47,362 bases of DNA, taken from contig JABVXV010000416.1 of assembly GCA_013365325.1 (NCBI GenBank), forward strand, positions 1 to 47,362, read 5' to 3'. Shown here piece by piece: positions 26,801-39,002 of this stretch. The DNA comes from Dipetalonema caudispina (lineage: Eukaryota > Nematoda > Chromadorea > Rhabditida > Onchocercidae). The notes under the pieces are model-generated. The model ran no database searches and was not told the origin of the DNA. It saw only the letters and a program-made list of their open reading frames with translations. The position numbers and the translations under genes were made by a program. Each line of letters starts with the position of its first letter. The stretch's first letter is position 1.

Positions 26801-29800
26801 CTCATTTACTTCGTAATGCATATCTCTTTCTCTGTCTTACTGCCATAAATGTGCTTTTTGGGGTCACGCTATTTTTATTTCGTCTGACCACTTGCACATT
26901 TGGATTCTTGAAGGTATTTTCCGGATAGTTCTATAGCACTACGAGAAAAGTGAACATGTTTTTCCTTCAGATTTCTGTACACATCGAAGCAATTGACAAT
27001 CATCCGCCAAATTTCGTTAAAATAGGTAACGAATTGAAAATGGTGAAGGAATTTAAATTAGCATTTTGTGGCGTAAAAAGTGAAATGCCAACGTCAGAGA
27101 TACAAATCAAACAGTCTACAACGGATAGGAGGCCAGTACCGCATGATCCTGTATCGTAAGTCTTTTTTTTTCTTTTCTGATCAAAACACATAAAAATTAA
27201 AATATTTATTTATATTATGAAATTATATCGAGAACAAAAGTCTTATATTTAAAGTGGTTATTTAAATTGTTAACATTTTTCCTTTTTGTTCTGGTCTCAT
27301 GACTTCATGAAATTTTAAATAACGACTTCAGAGTTGTCCAGATACTTGGTTCTAATTTCATACTTCAGGCTTGAAATTCATGAACGACGAATGACAAAAG
27401 TAACCGTACCGAGGCTACATTTCTCTGAAACAACGATGAATAATCAGCGAAAAAATGGTCGCCCAAATCCGGATCAGAAATACTTCCTACTTGTTGTACG
27501 TTTGATTGCATGTACTGCTGATGGGCACGATGCCATTGTTCAGGCTTATCAATCCGAGAAAGTAATTGTTCGAGTAAGCTTTGTCGATATTTTCTATATT
27601 TCCGAAAACTTAAGTATTAATTTTTCGTTAAATTGACGATCGGTCACAATGAGGGAAATGGAGGCGAAATATTAATAGCCAAAAGATAAATATATCTGCA
27701 GAATATTGGTAGCCGCTGTAGTTATTAACTGCTTATATTTGATAATCACGATAAGCAAGCAAATCAATAACTGAAATAAATTTTTTACTGCATGCTCGCA
27801 GAAAAAGCTCATAAGATTTTAGGATTGATTTGATATCCACTAATAGTTGTTATTACTATTTTATTCCAGGCTTCAAATCCAGGTCAATTTGAGCCACCAG
27901 ATTCGGATGCTACATGGCAGAAGAATGGTTCCACTTTATATTATAATAGTGGTTCGGTGGCAATTGGTACTGATCGAGCTGTTGCTCCCTTGACTGTTGG
28001 TGGTGACATCTATTGTTCTGGAGTTGTTCATCGTCCATCTGATCGTCGGATGAAAGAACAGATTCATGAGGTGGTTCATTTGTCCATCTTGTTTTCCTTC
28101 TTTTCCTCTTTCCACTTTATTAAGGTTATCACGAACAATCTGGATACATATGGTATCTCGCATTGGTTTACTTTTGTTATTTTTTAGAATACTTTCTACT
28201 ACTTTTGAAGGTTAGAAAAAACTTTTTTTTTCTCTTGAAAAAATCCAAAATTTCTAAATAAAATTTACATAGGTGGACACCAAAAGCGCCTTATCTCATC
28301 TTGCCCAAATTCGTGTTGTTGGCTATTCATACAAACCAGAAATAGCGCTAAAATGGGGTCTATCGGAAGAAAATCGTCATAGAGTTGGTGTTATTGCTCA
28401 AGAGTTGGCCGAGATTTTACCTGATGCCGTGACCGACAATGGAGATTTCTTACAGGTGCGTAACTCCTTGAAAAATAAATTTCTTGGAACTTGAAAAACC
28501 ACCCATTTATTTCATTTTTTTTTTTGTTCCGGCTTTTCAAAAATTTTCAGAAATACAGAAGATCGTGTAAATCAGTCGTGGAAATAATGATCTAAAATAT
28601 ATAACATAGATCATGATGTGTCTTTAATAGTGTAAAAAAGGTAAATTTAGCCAATCAGCAAGCTATTAAATATGGTATAAGTTAACAAGTAATGGTTTAA
28701 ATAGATTGGTTCGATTTTTAGGTTGTTTTTCCAGTAAATTTGGTTCAATTTCCAGGTTGATGACTCACGGATATTTTACGAAACAGTTGCAGCAGCAACT
28801 GAGCTTTGTCGCCTTACAGGAAATTTGGAGCATAAAATCGAAGCTGTCGAAAAGTTATCTCACAAATTAGCCAGATTACATCGGCGGAAAAATAAGGATA
28901 TTGGTAGTTTAGCAAGTGGCCTAAGTGATCTTGGATTCTCAGATAAAACAAGCTTCATGTCATCCCATACATCACTTGCTTCGATTGCTCCATCTTGTGT
29001 TTCGCGTGACAAATATCATCGTAGGCACGTATTTCTTTCCTGTAATTCTGGATTTTTTCGTTTGAAAAGTGGGAATGCGAGGTTTTGAAAATCCTAGAAA
29101 ACTCCTGAAGTGATAAAAATTGCAGCATTTATATCAACTCTTATTTGGTTGTTGCTTTTGAGTAATTTCAAAGCTTCACATCTTTATTTTTAAAATTTTC
29201 AAAATCCTGTGTAATTACCAATACTACCTTACAGGGGTAATAAGGAACGGAGCAGAAGCCGTGAAAAACATTGGCATTGCAGAAATCCATCATGTCATCG
29301 CGCGGAACCTCCACTGTGTAGTTCGAAAGTAACGCAGGGGACAATTGTCGTCCTTGTTGGAGTAATGGCTATTTGGTAATTTTTTGAACTTGTATTTTCT
29401 TTGTAAAGAAAGTTAGGTTAAATAAAGCGGTTTGCGAATCTGATGGGGTAGAAGTTAACGGTTTCTAAAATTATTTCAGTTGTAGGTAACGTATTAAAAC
29501 ATGCTTTATCCAAAAATTAATTCATTGAATGAAGAACTGCATTGTATCAAGGATGTGAACTTGTTGTTATGGATTCAGTATCCGCAAAAATTCAAGATTA
29601 ATTTGGGATTTGTAAACTGACTATTTTTTTTTTTTCTTAACAGCTTAATAGCAATGTCAACGTTGTATGTGTTGGATTGGCATAATCGAACATTTGGATA
29701 TCAAAAACGGCCATATATCTTTGAAAGTACTACCACTAATGGACCAGTAGTGGAACAAGGTGGTAAAATTGGTCAAATTGTCCAAGTCAAGGATAATGTT

Positions 29801-31629
29801 TGGAAGCCACCAATCCAACCTCATGCGCCACCTTTAAGCGTTTCATGTGATCATATGTATTGTCATATGTTTTGTTGCATGGAACGTGATGAATATAGCG
29901 TACAAAATGATAACATTGCTGACAAGGTATTAATTTTTGATTTTTTCTTAAGTTAATTTTATATTTCAAGAAACGATATATGACAGCTTACTCTTTCTTT
30001 CAAAGCTAATTCACTTTGATTTCAAAAATTTTTGATCTACTTTTTGTTATGCTTTTATCTAGTATATATTGTTTACTATCTTAGCAATTACTGGAAAAAG
30101 AAAGTGTAAGTGGAGGGGAAATGGAGGTAGTTTTTTTTTTCTGAGCTTTAGGGGTTGAATTTTTAATGTTCAGATTTGTCGGTAGGAGTTTACTTGCATG
30201 ACCGGTTAGACTTTTTGACCGAAACTAACAAAAGCAAATAAATTTTCAAATTAGTTTCTGTTAGATTTTTTCTCATAAAAATTTTGAATAAAAATTATTG
30301 AAATTATTTTTTCTTTGATAAGAAAGGATGCAACTTTTGCAATTTAGAATCAGCAAACAGTTTTGGCTTTATCGCAGCAGCAACAATCATTATTAAAAAT
30401 CAAGGACAATGCGGAAAATCGGGCATCACCTCTCGATAGACGAGCCGTTTTATCATCATTAGCATCAGATATTACAATTGAAATACTAGATTTCAATGTA
30501 ACTATCGATGGTCGGTATTGTATAAAAGATAGTTGTAGACCACGTCGTGGTATCTACACCCTTTATATACCCATTTCACCGACTATGCCAACTGTCCCGT
30601 TGGAAATTAAATTTGAGTATGTTTTATTTTGTAAATTATTAACTTTTTTTTTTGTTTTCTAATTTTTTAGTTCATTTAGTTCTAAAATAATAGCTGAAAG
30701 TTTTCAATGTTTTTCGATAACACTTTAAGCCGGGTACTTTTATTTCGTTATTGAGGCACTAATTATATTTAAAAGTTTACCTCTAAAGGTTTAGGTTGAA
30801 TATTTTATTTTATTAAATCATTTGAACATTTTTTACTACTTACTGTTAATGCTGTTCATAATTTTTTTTATGTAAGAATGATATGGCTTATAGATTATAG
30901 TTGGGCGGGTAAAAAGGATATGATATTCGGAAAAGTATTTATCGTAAAAGAAATAGAAAAAATTCAAATCAGTTTGCTCTAGAAGTGTTTAGTTTTTTTT
31001 TGAATTTGAAATCTTTATAATTCTGATGTTTTTGTTATTCTTTTTAATGTATTGACGAATAGACAAGTTGGATGATAAGCTTGCATGGCCACTTCTTTTT
31101 TTGTTTCTAAATAAAATAGTGTAGATTTATGTATTATTTTCTGTAATTTTCAACTAATCAGTTTTAAATTTTAGTGTTGGAGATAGTGGTAATTATATCG
31201 ATAATTGTGGTAGTTTGCGAGATTTTGATCAAAAACCGTGTAATGATGAACATGCTATAAGGACAGATCGTGGGAAACAACCAGTCGTTCAAAAGGTATT
31301 TTGTATTCGAAATCTTCACACTTTTTGTAGTTGTTTATCCTTCTTTTCGAACTTTACTACCTTAGAAGCAGTTGTCCAATTCATTACAACAGGATAAATT
31401 CTCTCTTGTACCCGTACTTTTTATAATTTTGCTAACATGACCCTTTACTTTCCAGATAGTGGAGGGAATTTATGAACTACCAGTTGGAAATTATATGCAC
31501 AGCGCATATCGATTTCGAATTGGCTACAGTACCGAATCTTGCAATATGAACGAATCTCAACGTGGACGTAGTTTTGATGAATATAATTTGATCTTCTATC
31601 GTCATTGTCATACTGCAACGAACTTTTAA
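12966..31629 (+). CDS. myrf-1: MYRF-family membrane-tethered transcription factor
   Basis: Exons: 12966-13011 (inferred), 20315-20390, 21800-22033, 23911-24020, 25238-25446, 25527-25808, 26275-26520, 26971-27155, 27369-27573, 27870-28070, 28273-28455, 28756-29024, 29235-29375, 29644-29926, 30348-30616, 31175-31295, 31456-31629; 1077 residues. Known family logic: an ER-membrane precursor trimerises, cuts itself, and the N-terminal part enters the nucleus. Seen here: acidic start; His8/Gln tract from residue 62; LPDSPP motif; Pro8/Gln tract and basic SRKRVR; Ndt80-like DNA-binding domain about 355-535 with HWATLYD, DKGFNYS, QKKNHFQ and LHFSETT; S74-type chaperone domain with catalytic Ser588 and Lys593 ([10 protein letters not shown]); coiled coil about 665-705; membrane segment about 785-806 ending MSTLYVLDW; Cys-containing lumenal C-terminal domain to [11 protein letters not shown]. 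Length is near that of vertebrate MYRF. One junction (29024/29235) needs a GC donor. The nematode family has two paralogues, so myrf-2 is possible. Confidence 0.92.
13360..13556 (-). other. Exon-like block on the strand opposite MYRF
   Basis: On the minus strand, 197 bases are open with protein-like composition ([22 protein letters not shown]). They are preceded by an acceptor-like CATATGACAG and followed by a donor-like GTATGA. The block is less AT-rich than its surroundings. No partner exons were found, so it could be a relic of a duplicated gene, one exon of a nested gene, or chance. I do not recognise the peptide. Confidence 0.22.
14421..14445. repeat. Perfect 12-bp inverted repeat with 1-nt centre
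   Basis: ACATGTGGGTAA (14421-14432) is followed by G and then its exact reverse complement (14434-14445). It contains CATGTG/CACATG E-box-like hexamers facing each other, inside the presumed MYRF intron 1. Confidence 0.9.
15276..15295. repeat. (TA)n microsatellite
   Basis: Short alternating TA run in MYRF intron 1. Confidence 0.9.
15448..15521. repeat. (TG)n microsatellite, interrupted
   Basis: Runs of TG/GT with TATG interruptions. On the minus strand this produces a spurious Thr-His repeat peptide. It lies in MYRF intron 1. Confidence 0.9.
16260..16720. repeat. Degenerate CAN/CAA trinucleotide-rich zone
   Basis: Many CAT, CAC, CCA and CAA triplets, ending in a purer CAA/ACA array around 16616-16680. 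Translated it would give Thr/Ser-rich low-complexity peptide, but no splice context or conserved motif supports coding. Confidence 0.6.
19079..19094. repeat. 16-bp perfect palindrome
   Basis: GCATATACGTATATGC reads identically on both strands. It sits in a stretch rich in ATGCATAT-like words (19015-19110), in MYRF intron 1. Confidence 0.85.
21861..21945 (+). repeat. CAT/CAA codon-repeat tract inside MYRF
   Basis: Within coding sequence of the exon at 21800-22033, CAT/CAC then CAA/CAG triplets encode His8, Gln6 and a further Gln7 run. Poly-His/poly-Gln is the feature behind the pqn (prion-like Q/N-rich) name of the nematode gene. Such tracts vary in length between individuals and are prone to assembly error. 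Confidence 0.9.
24802..24827. repeat. Hairpin with 11-bp perfect arms, 4-nt loop
   Basis: CATATATTGTA (24802-24812), loop TATG, then the exact reverse complement (24817-24827). It is in the MYRF intron between exons ending 24020 and starting 25238, amid other AT/TG alternating sequence. Confidence 0.85.
25925..25994 (+). other. tRNA-like element (degenerate A and B boxes)
   Basis: TGGCTGAGTGG (25932-25942) matches the internal A box, and GTTCGATTC (25975-25983) the B box of RNA polymerase III genes, at tRNA-like spacing. The T stem pairs only partly and the acceptor stem fails at several positions, so this is at best a decayed tRNA or a tRNA-derived short element, within a MYRF intron. Confidence 0.3.
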
Positions 31630-31803
31630 TATTTAAATTTACCAAGATGGTTGGACTTTAGTATTTTTTTCATTTTGCAGAAGCAATTTCTAGATTTTCC
31701 AGTGTCTATTTCAGATGAATTTCTGGTATTTTTTAAAGAATTATCAAAGAGAAAGTTTTTGATAAAATAATAAAATTGTCCTGGTAATTTTGATTTTTTC
31801 TAG

Positions 31804-31863
31804 TTCATTGAGTCTTATTGAGATACATTTGCATTCATTGATTCTTAATGAGATACATTTGCA
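31804..31863. repeat. 30-bp tandem duplication
   Basis: Two adjacent 30-bp units starting TTCATTGA and ending GAGATACATTTGCA differ at a few positions. It lies just past the MYRF stop codon, probably beyond the mRNA 3' end if the AATAAA at 31769 is used. Confidence 0.85.
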
Positions 31864-32472
31864 TGCCAATTAAAACCATTCCAAATGGGATAGGAATTAT
31901 TATTTATCTCTGAAGTTAAGAACAATCCATCATTCCCTCCATCCATTTGCAAGTCGTAGACTTTGTTTTTCTTGTTTCATAGGAAATTATATCGATTTTG
32001 TTGCATTTCCAACAATCTTTTCGCCGGTTTTTGCTCTTTCATTATTAATTTTCTATCAGTTTTATAAAGGATGCAAGATTGTGTGTGATATGATGTTGGA
32101 AGTATCATTTACCGGATTGTTACTGCAATAGTGATACCCCTTACCTTGAAAAAAGTAAAGCATGGTGCAGCAAAGAAGAGATTTTGTATATTCTCTTCTA
32201 TCTTTAAATTTATATAACTAATGATATATTGATATTGTTTATTAATTAGGCGATATGTGTTCCAATAGTTTCAGGCTTATTTTAAACCGTTGGAGTAGAA
32301 TAGCTGGACTCCATTTTAAATGATCCTTTCATCTCTCGTGATCTATTAATCTTTGGATGATATTGTTTGTTTATTAGTTTTATGAAATTTTCAACTTTCA
32401 ATTTTTCCTTTCTCTTCATCTTTTATATTGTACAAAAAACTTTTCTATTTATTTGTATTGTCGATCTCCTTG

Positions 32473-32482
32473 TTATATAATA

Positions 32483-32524
<42 letters not shown>

Positions 32525-32528
32525 TATC
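32473..32528. repeat. (TA)n microsatellite
   Basis: Near-pure TA alternation with two small interruptions, in intergenic DNA. Confidence 0.93.
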
Positions 32529-34415
32529 GGTAGTAATTAGTTAAGTGGTTGTGTTTTTTAGGTTTTAAGAAATGTACGAAATTGATAGTGGTACTGTAGT
32601 ACCATCCTTTTTTTATGCATACGTTTTGGAGAATTTTTGGATTTCAAGACGGAAATAGGAAAAGCATGAATATCTGATGATTTGGGAGCCTTAAAATTTC
32701 GAAAACTAAAAAAAAGACAAATAGTTCCAGTTTGTTTCATTAAATGATATATCCCATATGATCAGCTCTTAAATTACTAAATAGCCAAACATAGCCACAT
32801 GCAGAGCGCTACTATTATTCTGTGCATTGGTCAAACTTTTCATTGTAAAAGTTATGAATTGTCTAAAAATGACATTATTTGAAGTCTTACATATTTTTAC
32901 TTATTTCAGTTCTTTTTTTTTTTTTTTTTCAGAATTTCATAAAGTGATATTTCCATGGATAAATTGCCTAAAAGTGTTGATTTTTTGAAAGTTGTTATTG
33001 CATGTTTCTTTTTTTGTATAGTTTAAAGATTGTATTCTAATTATTGTCATAAATGAATCAGTGAGAAAGATTTGATATTACTTGCTTGAAGCATAAATTA
33101 GTATCAGGGGGTTATTTTAAAACTATGCTGACAAAAACTGTTGGTAAAATGAAACTGAAAGTCGAATTTCTTCTATATGCTTCTTTGATCAAATTCGGAA
33201 TACCTTTAGGATATTTTGAAGTTGATATGGATATGTTTGTTAAAGATTAAAAGTTGTGATTAGTAGTTCTTGTTTCAGTAGTTCTCAGCCTAAAATTAAT
33301 TAAAATTAAAATTGATTGGAGAGAATGATTAGATCTTGCTAAGAATATATTTGATAAATTAAATTAATGATAAATCCGATTGCTACAAACGATCAGATAT
33401 GATTAGCTATAATTGAACTACGTGTAATAAAATTGTACTAAAACATGCAAAAAAAAAAAAAAAAAAAAAAAATTGGGAAGGAAATTATTCGTTCCTTTTA
33501 AGTTCAGTCGTAGAACAAACTATAAATTACATTCATTTTACTTCCATTAATTCAAAATCTTTTTTTCTTATCTTAGTCCATTTTTATTATTTTTTTTTTT
33601 TTTTTTTTTTTTTATTTTTGCACTAAAAAAAAAAAAAGAGATAAAAGACAGAGGAAAAGAAGAGAAAAAAAAAAAAGAAAAACAAAAAGAAAGAGAAGAG
33701 AATAAAGACATGGAATTTATTAGTATCATCTATTGGTTAGGAATATTTGACAAATGTTAGAAAATGCTGCTTCTTATTGCTTACTTCTTTCTAGTGATGC
33801 TGTTTGTGTGATATGCATTATCAATCAACAATTTAATTCTTTTTAAACTTCAACGCAAACAAATAAACATCGTCTCTTCATCCTCTTTTCCTCCTTATTT
33901 CATTTTAATTACTAAAAATTTCTTCGATTAATTTATTGATTTAACAAATCCATTCATATGTATCATATTAATCTTTAATGTTTTAACGATGAAAATTTGT
34001 AAAAATTTTCAAATATATTGAAATTTGTATTGATTAGAGAAATATTTTATGCTTAGTAAAATGTTTTGCAGTAATTGTATCAAATTTTTAGCATTCAAAT
34101 AAAATGATTCATTAAGTATGGAAGCGAAGGAAAAATTAGTGAAAAAAAAATATACCAGTTTCTGTTTAAGATAAAGTTTTAAATTCGAATTCCCTGAAGT
34201 AATTTTTAGGTTATTAATCATTTGAATTATTTATTGACTTTTCAAATAATTTATTCAACACAGCTATGTAATTTTTTTTTTCAATTATGCATACCTATTA
34301 ATTAATCAATCACTTTGCTATATTTATACTTTGTAAAATTTATCACTCTATTTGCAGTTTATTTTTGAAAAATTTCAGATGCATCAAAAAAAAATAATTA
34401 TTATTTAGCGTAGCT

Positions 34416-34424
34416 AATTTACAG
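34416..34424 (+). other. Candidate spliced-leader acceptor for receptor gene
   Basis: AATTTACAG ends at 34424, one base before the ATG at 34426. There is no room for a 5' untranslated exon, and this layout is typical of nematode trans-splicing to a spliced leader. Confidence 0.6.
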
Positions 34425-34425
34425 T

Positions 34426-34823
34426 ATGATCCAACTGTTATTACCATTCTTAATGTTATTTATACCGGTGTCATACGGTAATGAAGATGCAAAACGATTA
34501 TTTGATGACTTGTTGGTAAATTATAATAAACATCGACGACCAGCGCCAGGACCAAATAAACCGATTACTATCAAACTTAAATTACGACTTTCACAAATTA
34601 TTGATGTTGTATGGTATTATTGTTAACATTTCAAATTTTATTAATTAAAGAATTTTGTTAATTAAATGATAAGCAGGAATCAATTATGCTAATAATATAT
34701 ACTTTGTAATAAATAACTAAAAATTATTTTCGAAATATGATTAAAAAGGCATTAAATAATGGAAATTTTAAAAATGGTAAGAAATTTGTTGCAATTTTTT
34801 CCGAAATGATAATAATATTTTAA

Positions 34824-34865
<42 letters not shown>

Positions 34866-37800
34866 ATATAGTAGCATTTTAAATGATGTCTTGCAAAAAA
34901 AAAAAAAAACTATTTCTAAAATTTGCATATTTTACATTATCAGTTTTAGCAACAAAATTTCGAATTTTATATTTTTATATGTTTCGTAATTTGAAAACTA
35001 TCTCAGATTTCATTTTTCAGTTTAAAATTTACACAATTTGCAGCATGAAATTGATCAAGTTATGACATGTAGTGCTTGGTTAAAACAAGTATGGATTGAT
35101 AAGAAATTATCATGGAATCCACAAATATACGGTGGTGTTAGCATACTTTATGTACCATATGAAATGATTTGGGTACCTGATATTGTCTTATATAATAAGT
35201 AATTCATTTCTCATTAAACAATTAAACAATTAAACTGATAATTTTATAGCAATAACAATCCTATCGGGATAAATTGATGCAAATGCTTTATTGCCTAACA
35301 TCCTTTAATGGTTATTTTAAAAAATTTAATGTTTATTTTTAAAATTGGGAATTTTATATTTTGTAAATCTTTCTTTCTTGCTAATTTAATTTTGCTCAAC
35401 TTTACAACAATATTAAATATGGTAGGAAAGATTGGTAAAGTGAATGATTTTGCAAGTGTATTTGTTTGATTAAAAGACCAGTTATTTTCATTCAAGTGGT
35501 TGTAAAAACTCAAAAATTCTATATCAGATTACTCGAAAAATTCATTTCATTAGCAATAGAAACTTTTTGCTTCACTTAACAATTGAGTGAGAGGAAAAAA
35601 TTTCATGAATTGCTTCTTAAAATTCATTCATCAAAATTTACAATCTATCCTTTCTCTGTAAGCTTGAAATATAATCCAATCCTACAATAATTATTTCCAT
35701 TTTAACGATTGAAAGTTGTGAAAAACTTGGAAAAATTGATCGTAATATTATAATACATTAATTTTCTATCATAAATATCAATTATTTCCTAAATTAATCG
35801 TAATATCTAAATTAATTAAATAATTGAGTAATTATTTTTAGTGCGGATAGTAACTATAATATAACAATTAGTACAAAAGCAACTATACGATACGATGGAC
35901 AAGTAACTTGGGAACCACCGGCTATTTTTAAAACGTTATGCCAAATTGATGTTCGATGGTTTGTTGTTTTTATTCTTTTTACTTAAAATTATTATTTGCA
36001 TATTATATGTATTCGAAAATTAGTCAAATATATACTCAAAAATTTGGTAAATTACACAGATTTATATGAATTCGATTAAAATTTGACAAATAGAAAATAA
36101 TTCTTAAATTATAAAATTATCAAATTAAAATTTAGCAGAACAAAAAAAAAAAAAAATGATTCTCATATTTTACACTTCAATTATTTCTTTTTATTTTGTA
36201 GGTTTCCATTTGATGAGCAACAATGTTATTTTAAGGTAAAACTTTTACCTTTTATTTTCATTCTGCTTGTTTTTCTTCTCAATTTAATTAACAAATTTTA
36301 TGAAATTTTTTACAAAATTTTATAGTTAAAAAAAGAAAGAAAAAGAAAAGGAAAAAAACATTTGAATATTTCATTAATATTTTTAGTTTGGTTCTTGGAC
36401 ATATTCCGAAAATTTGCTAAATTTGGAATTGCTAGATGGTGAAGCACGATATGAATTGGAAATGAATGAAAATGGTAAATTGAATAATATTACAATTGTC
36501 GAAGAAGGAATTGGTAATAATTGATATTATGATTGATAAACAAATATTTCTCACTTTTTTATACTATGATAATGATTAATATTAATATTCAGCTTATTAT
36601 GATTGTTTATTATCGTTTATTTTAAATTTTTAACTAATTATGATAATTTAATTATTTGGATATAATGAAGAATTCATTATTTTAGATCTTTCCGATTATT
36701 ATCCATCAGTGGAATGGGATATAATGTCACGAATTGCAAAACGACATACGAGAAATTATCCAACTTGTTGCCCAGGTGGCACTTACATTGATATTATGGT
36801 AATCATTTATGGTATTAATAAAAAATACAACATTATTCATTTCATAGTTTTACGATATATTATACTGTAAATCCATTTATCGATTTCCTTTTAAATCTGT
36901 AATGATAAGCTGAAGAAATTCAGACTAAAATCATTATTACTTGATGCTAACCTTATCATAATCCGTAATGATTATTAACCTACGAAATTTAGGTTAGGAT
37001 CATAATTCTGTAATGCAAATTGATTATAATTTATAATGGTAATTCAGAGATACTTTTTTTATCAATTTCAGTTTTACTTAGAATTACGTCGTAAACCGTT
37101 ATTTTATACGGTAAATTTGGTATTTCCATGTATTGGTATATCATTTCTAACAATTGTCGCCTTTTATTTACCATCACGAAGTGGTGAAAAGGTCACATTA
37201 TGCATTTTAACATTGGTCGCATTAACTGTTTTCTATCTATTATTGGTATTTTCTTTTTACATTTTTGAAATTAAATTTAAAAAAAAATTTATACAGAAAT
37301 TAAATTAATATATTTTGTTTATTTTGCTAAGCTTAAAATGTTACTGATATTAATTTTTGCATTAAGAAATAAGTTAACAAAATTTTGAAGTTTTAAAATT
37401 TCATATTTAATTTCATTCTTTAGAATATCTTAAAAAAGTTTATATAAATATGTAAAGCTTGCATGAACGAAATATAATATATGCATAGCGCAAATAGTTG
37501 ATTTAATTCAGAAGTTGTTCAAACTTTACTGTTTCATTCTTCAATTAAAATTTAAATGAGTCATATTTTAAACAGAAAAAGTAAAAAAAAAAAAAAATTA
37601 AAACTGACAGGAGAAATATTACTAGCGAGAAGGAAAAAAAAAATGAGATGAAAAAATGAAATTGTTGATGTTTTGCTCGTAGAAACAATTTGTAAATATT
37701 TGTAAATAATGTTATTTACTTCATTTTCTCTTTAAAAAAAAAAGAAAAAAACAAAGAAAAAAAGGAAACAGATTGTTTACAATTTATTTATATGATGTTT

Positions 37801-38969
37801 ACATTTGATATTATTGTTTATTATTATTACCTTTTGTAATTATATCATATTTTAGTTTGGAAAAAATTAAATGAGAATTTAAAAAAATTCGATATTGAAT
37901 AAAATTCTTGCCCTTTATATGACTTAAAATAACACTTTGTTACTGTTGATCATTAATTAATTAATTTAATAATTTATTAACAGAAAGATATTATCCCAGC
38001 AACAAGTATCGCTTTACCATTAATTGGTAAATATCTCTTATTTACAATGATTATGGTTTCACTTAGTGTATTTGTTACTGTTATTTGTTAGTTTTTTTTT
38101 TTTTTATTAAAATTTTAATTTTCTGTCCTTTTTTTCTTTCAAAAAAAAAAAAAAAAAATTTTTTTTGGCATTATTTTTTAAATATTAGAAATAAATGTAA
38201 AAGTTTGAAAATTTTTGAACATTTTGTAAGCAAAAAAAAAAAGAAAATCAATGATCGTTGTTGATTTATTTATTGATTTTTTTATTTATTTAAAAAGGAT
38301 TAAAAACAAGCAAGAAGTTACTAATATTTTTGATTATTATTGACAGCATTAAATTTGCATTTCCGAAGGCCAACAACCCATCAAATGCCTGATTGGGTCA
38401 AATGGTTATTTTTGAGGATATTACCAAAAATATTATTCATGCGACGACCAATGATCATTGAAAATGTTGAAGCATTTCGTCGAGCAAGTCATCGACGAGG
38501 AGAATTATGTAAATTTTTAAACAAATTTTTTTTTTTTTTCCTTTGCTAAAATTCCAATTAAATTGTAAGTTATTTTTTTCACAAAATTTTAATAACATTA
38601 TAAAATAGACAACTTTTGCATAACTAAATAAGTCATTTTATAAGAGGAAAAAAAAAGTAGTAATTTGATCGAAATAATTTGCAGAATTTCGTTAGATTTC
38701 ATCAATGGTCATTTGATAAGATGGAATAAAAATTAGAATTTGAATGAAAATAAAATTTTGTTTAATTTTAGGTGAAAATGTAATTATTAATCGTCATCAA
38801 CAAAAAGGAAATAATGACACATGCTGTAATGTAAATGGACAAATTAATGAGCAAATTCAACAAATTTACCGTTTACCGTATGTCATCAAGGCATTTGAGA
38901 ATGTTTGTTTCATCGCTGAATTATTAAAAAAGAAAGATCGCGATGCGATGGTAAATTTTATTCCTCAAT

Positions 38970-39002
<33 letters not shown>

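Larger units (their letters stand above)
31630..34424. other. Intergenic region, MYRF to receptor gene
   Basis: About 2.8 kb, AT-rich. A candidate MYRF polyadenylation signal AATAAA lies at 31769-31774. It also contains a 30-bp tandem duplication (31804-31863), a (TA)n run (32473-32528) and long A and T homopolymers at 33449-33472 and about 33590-33670. No exon is supported. Confidence 0.55.
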
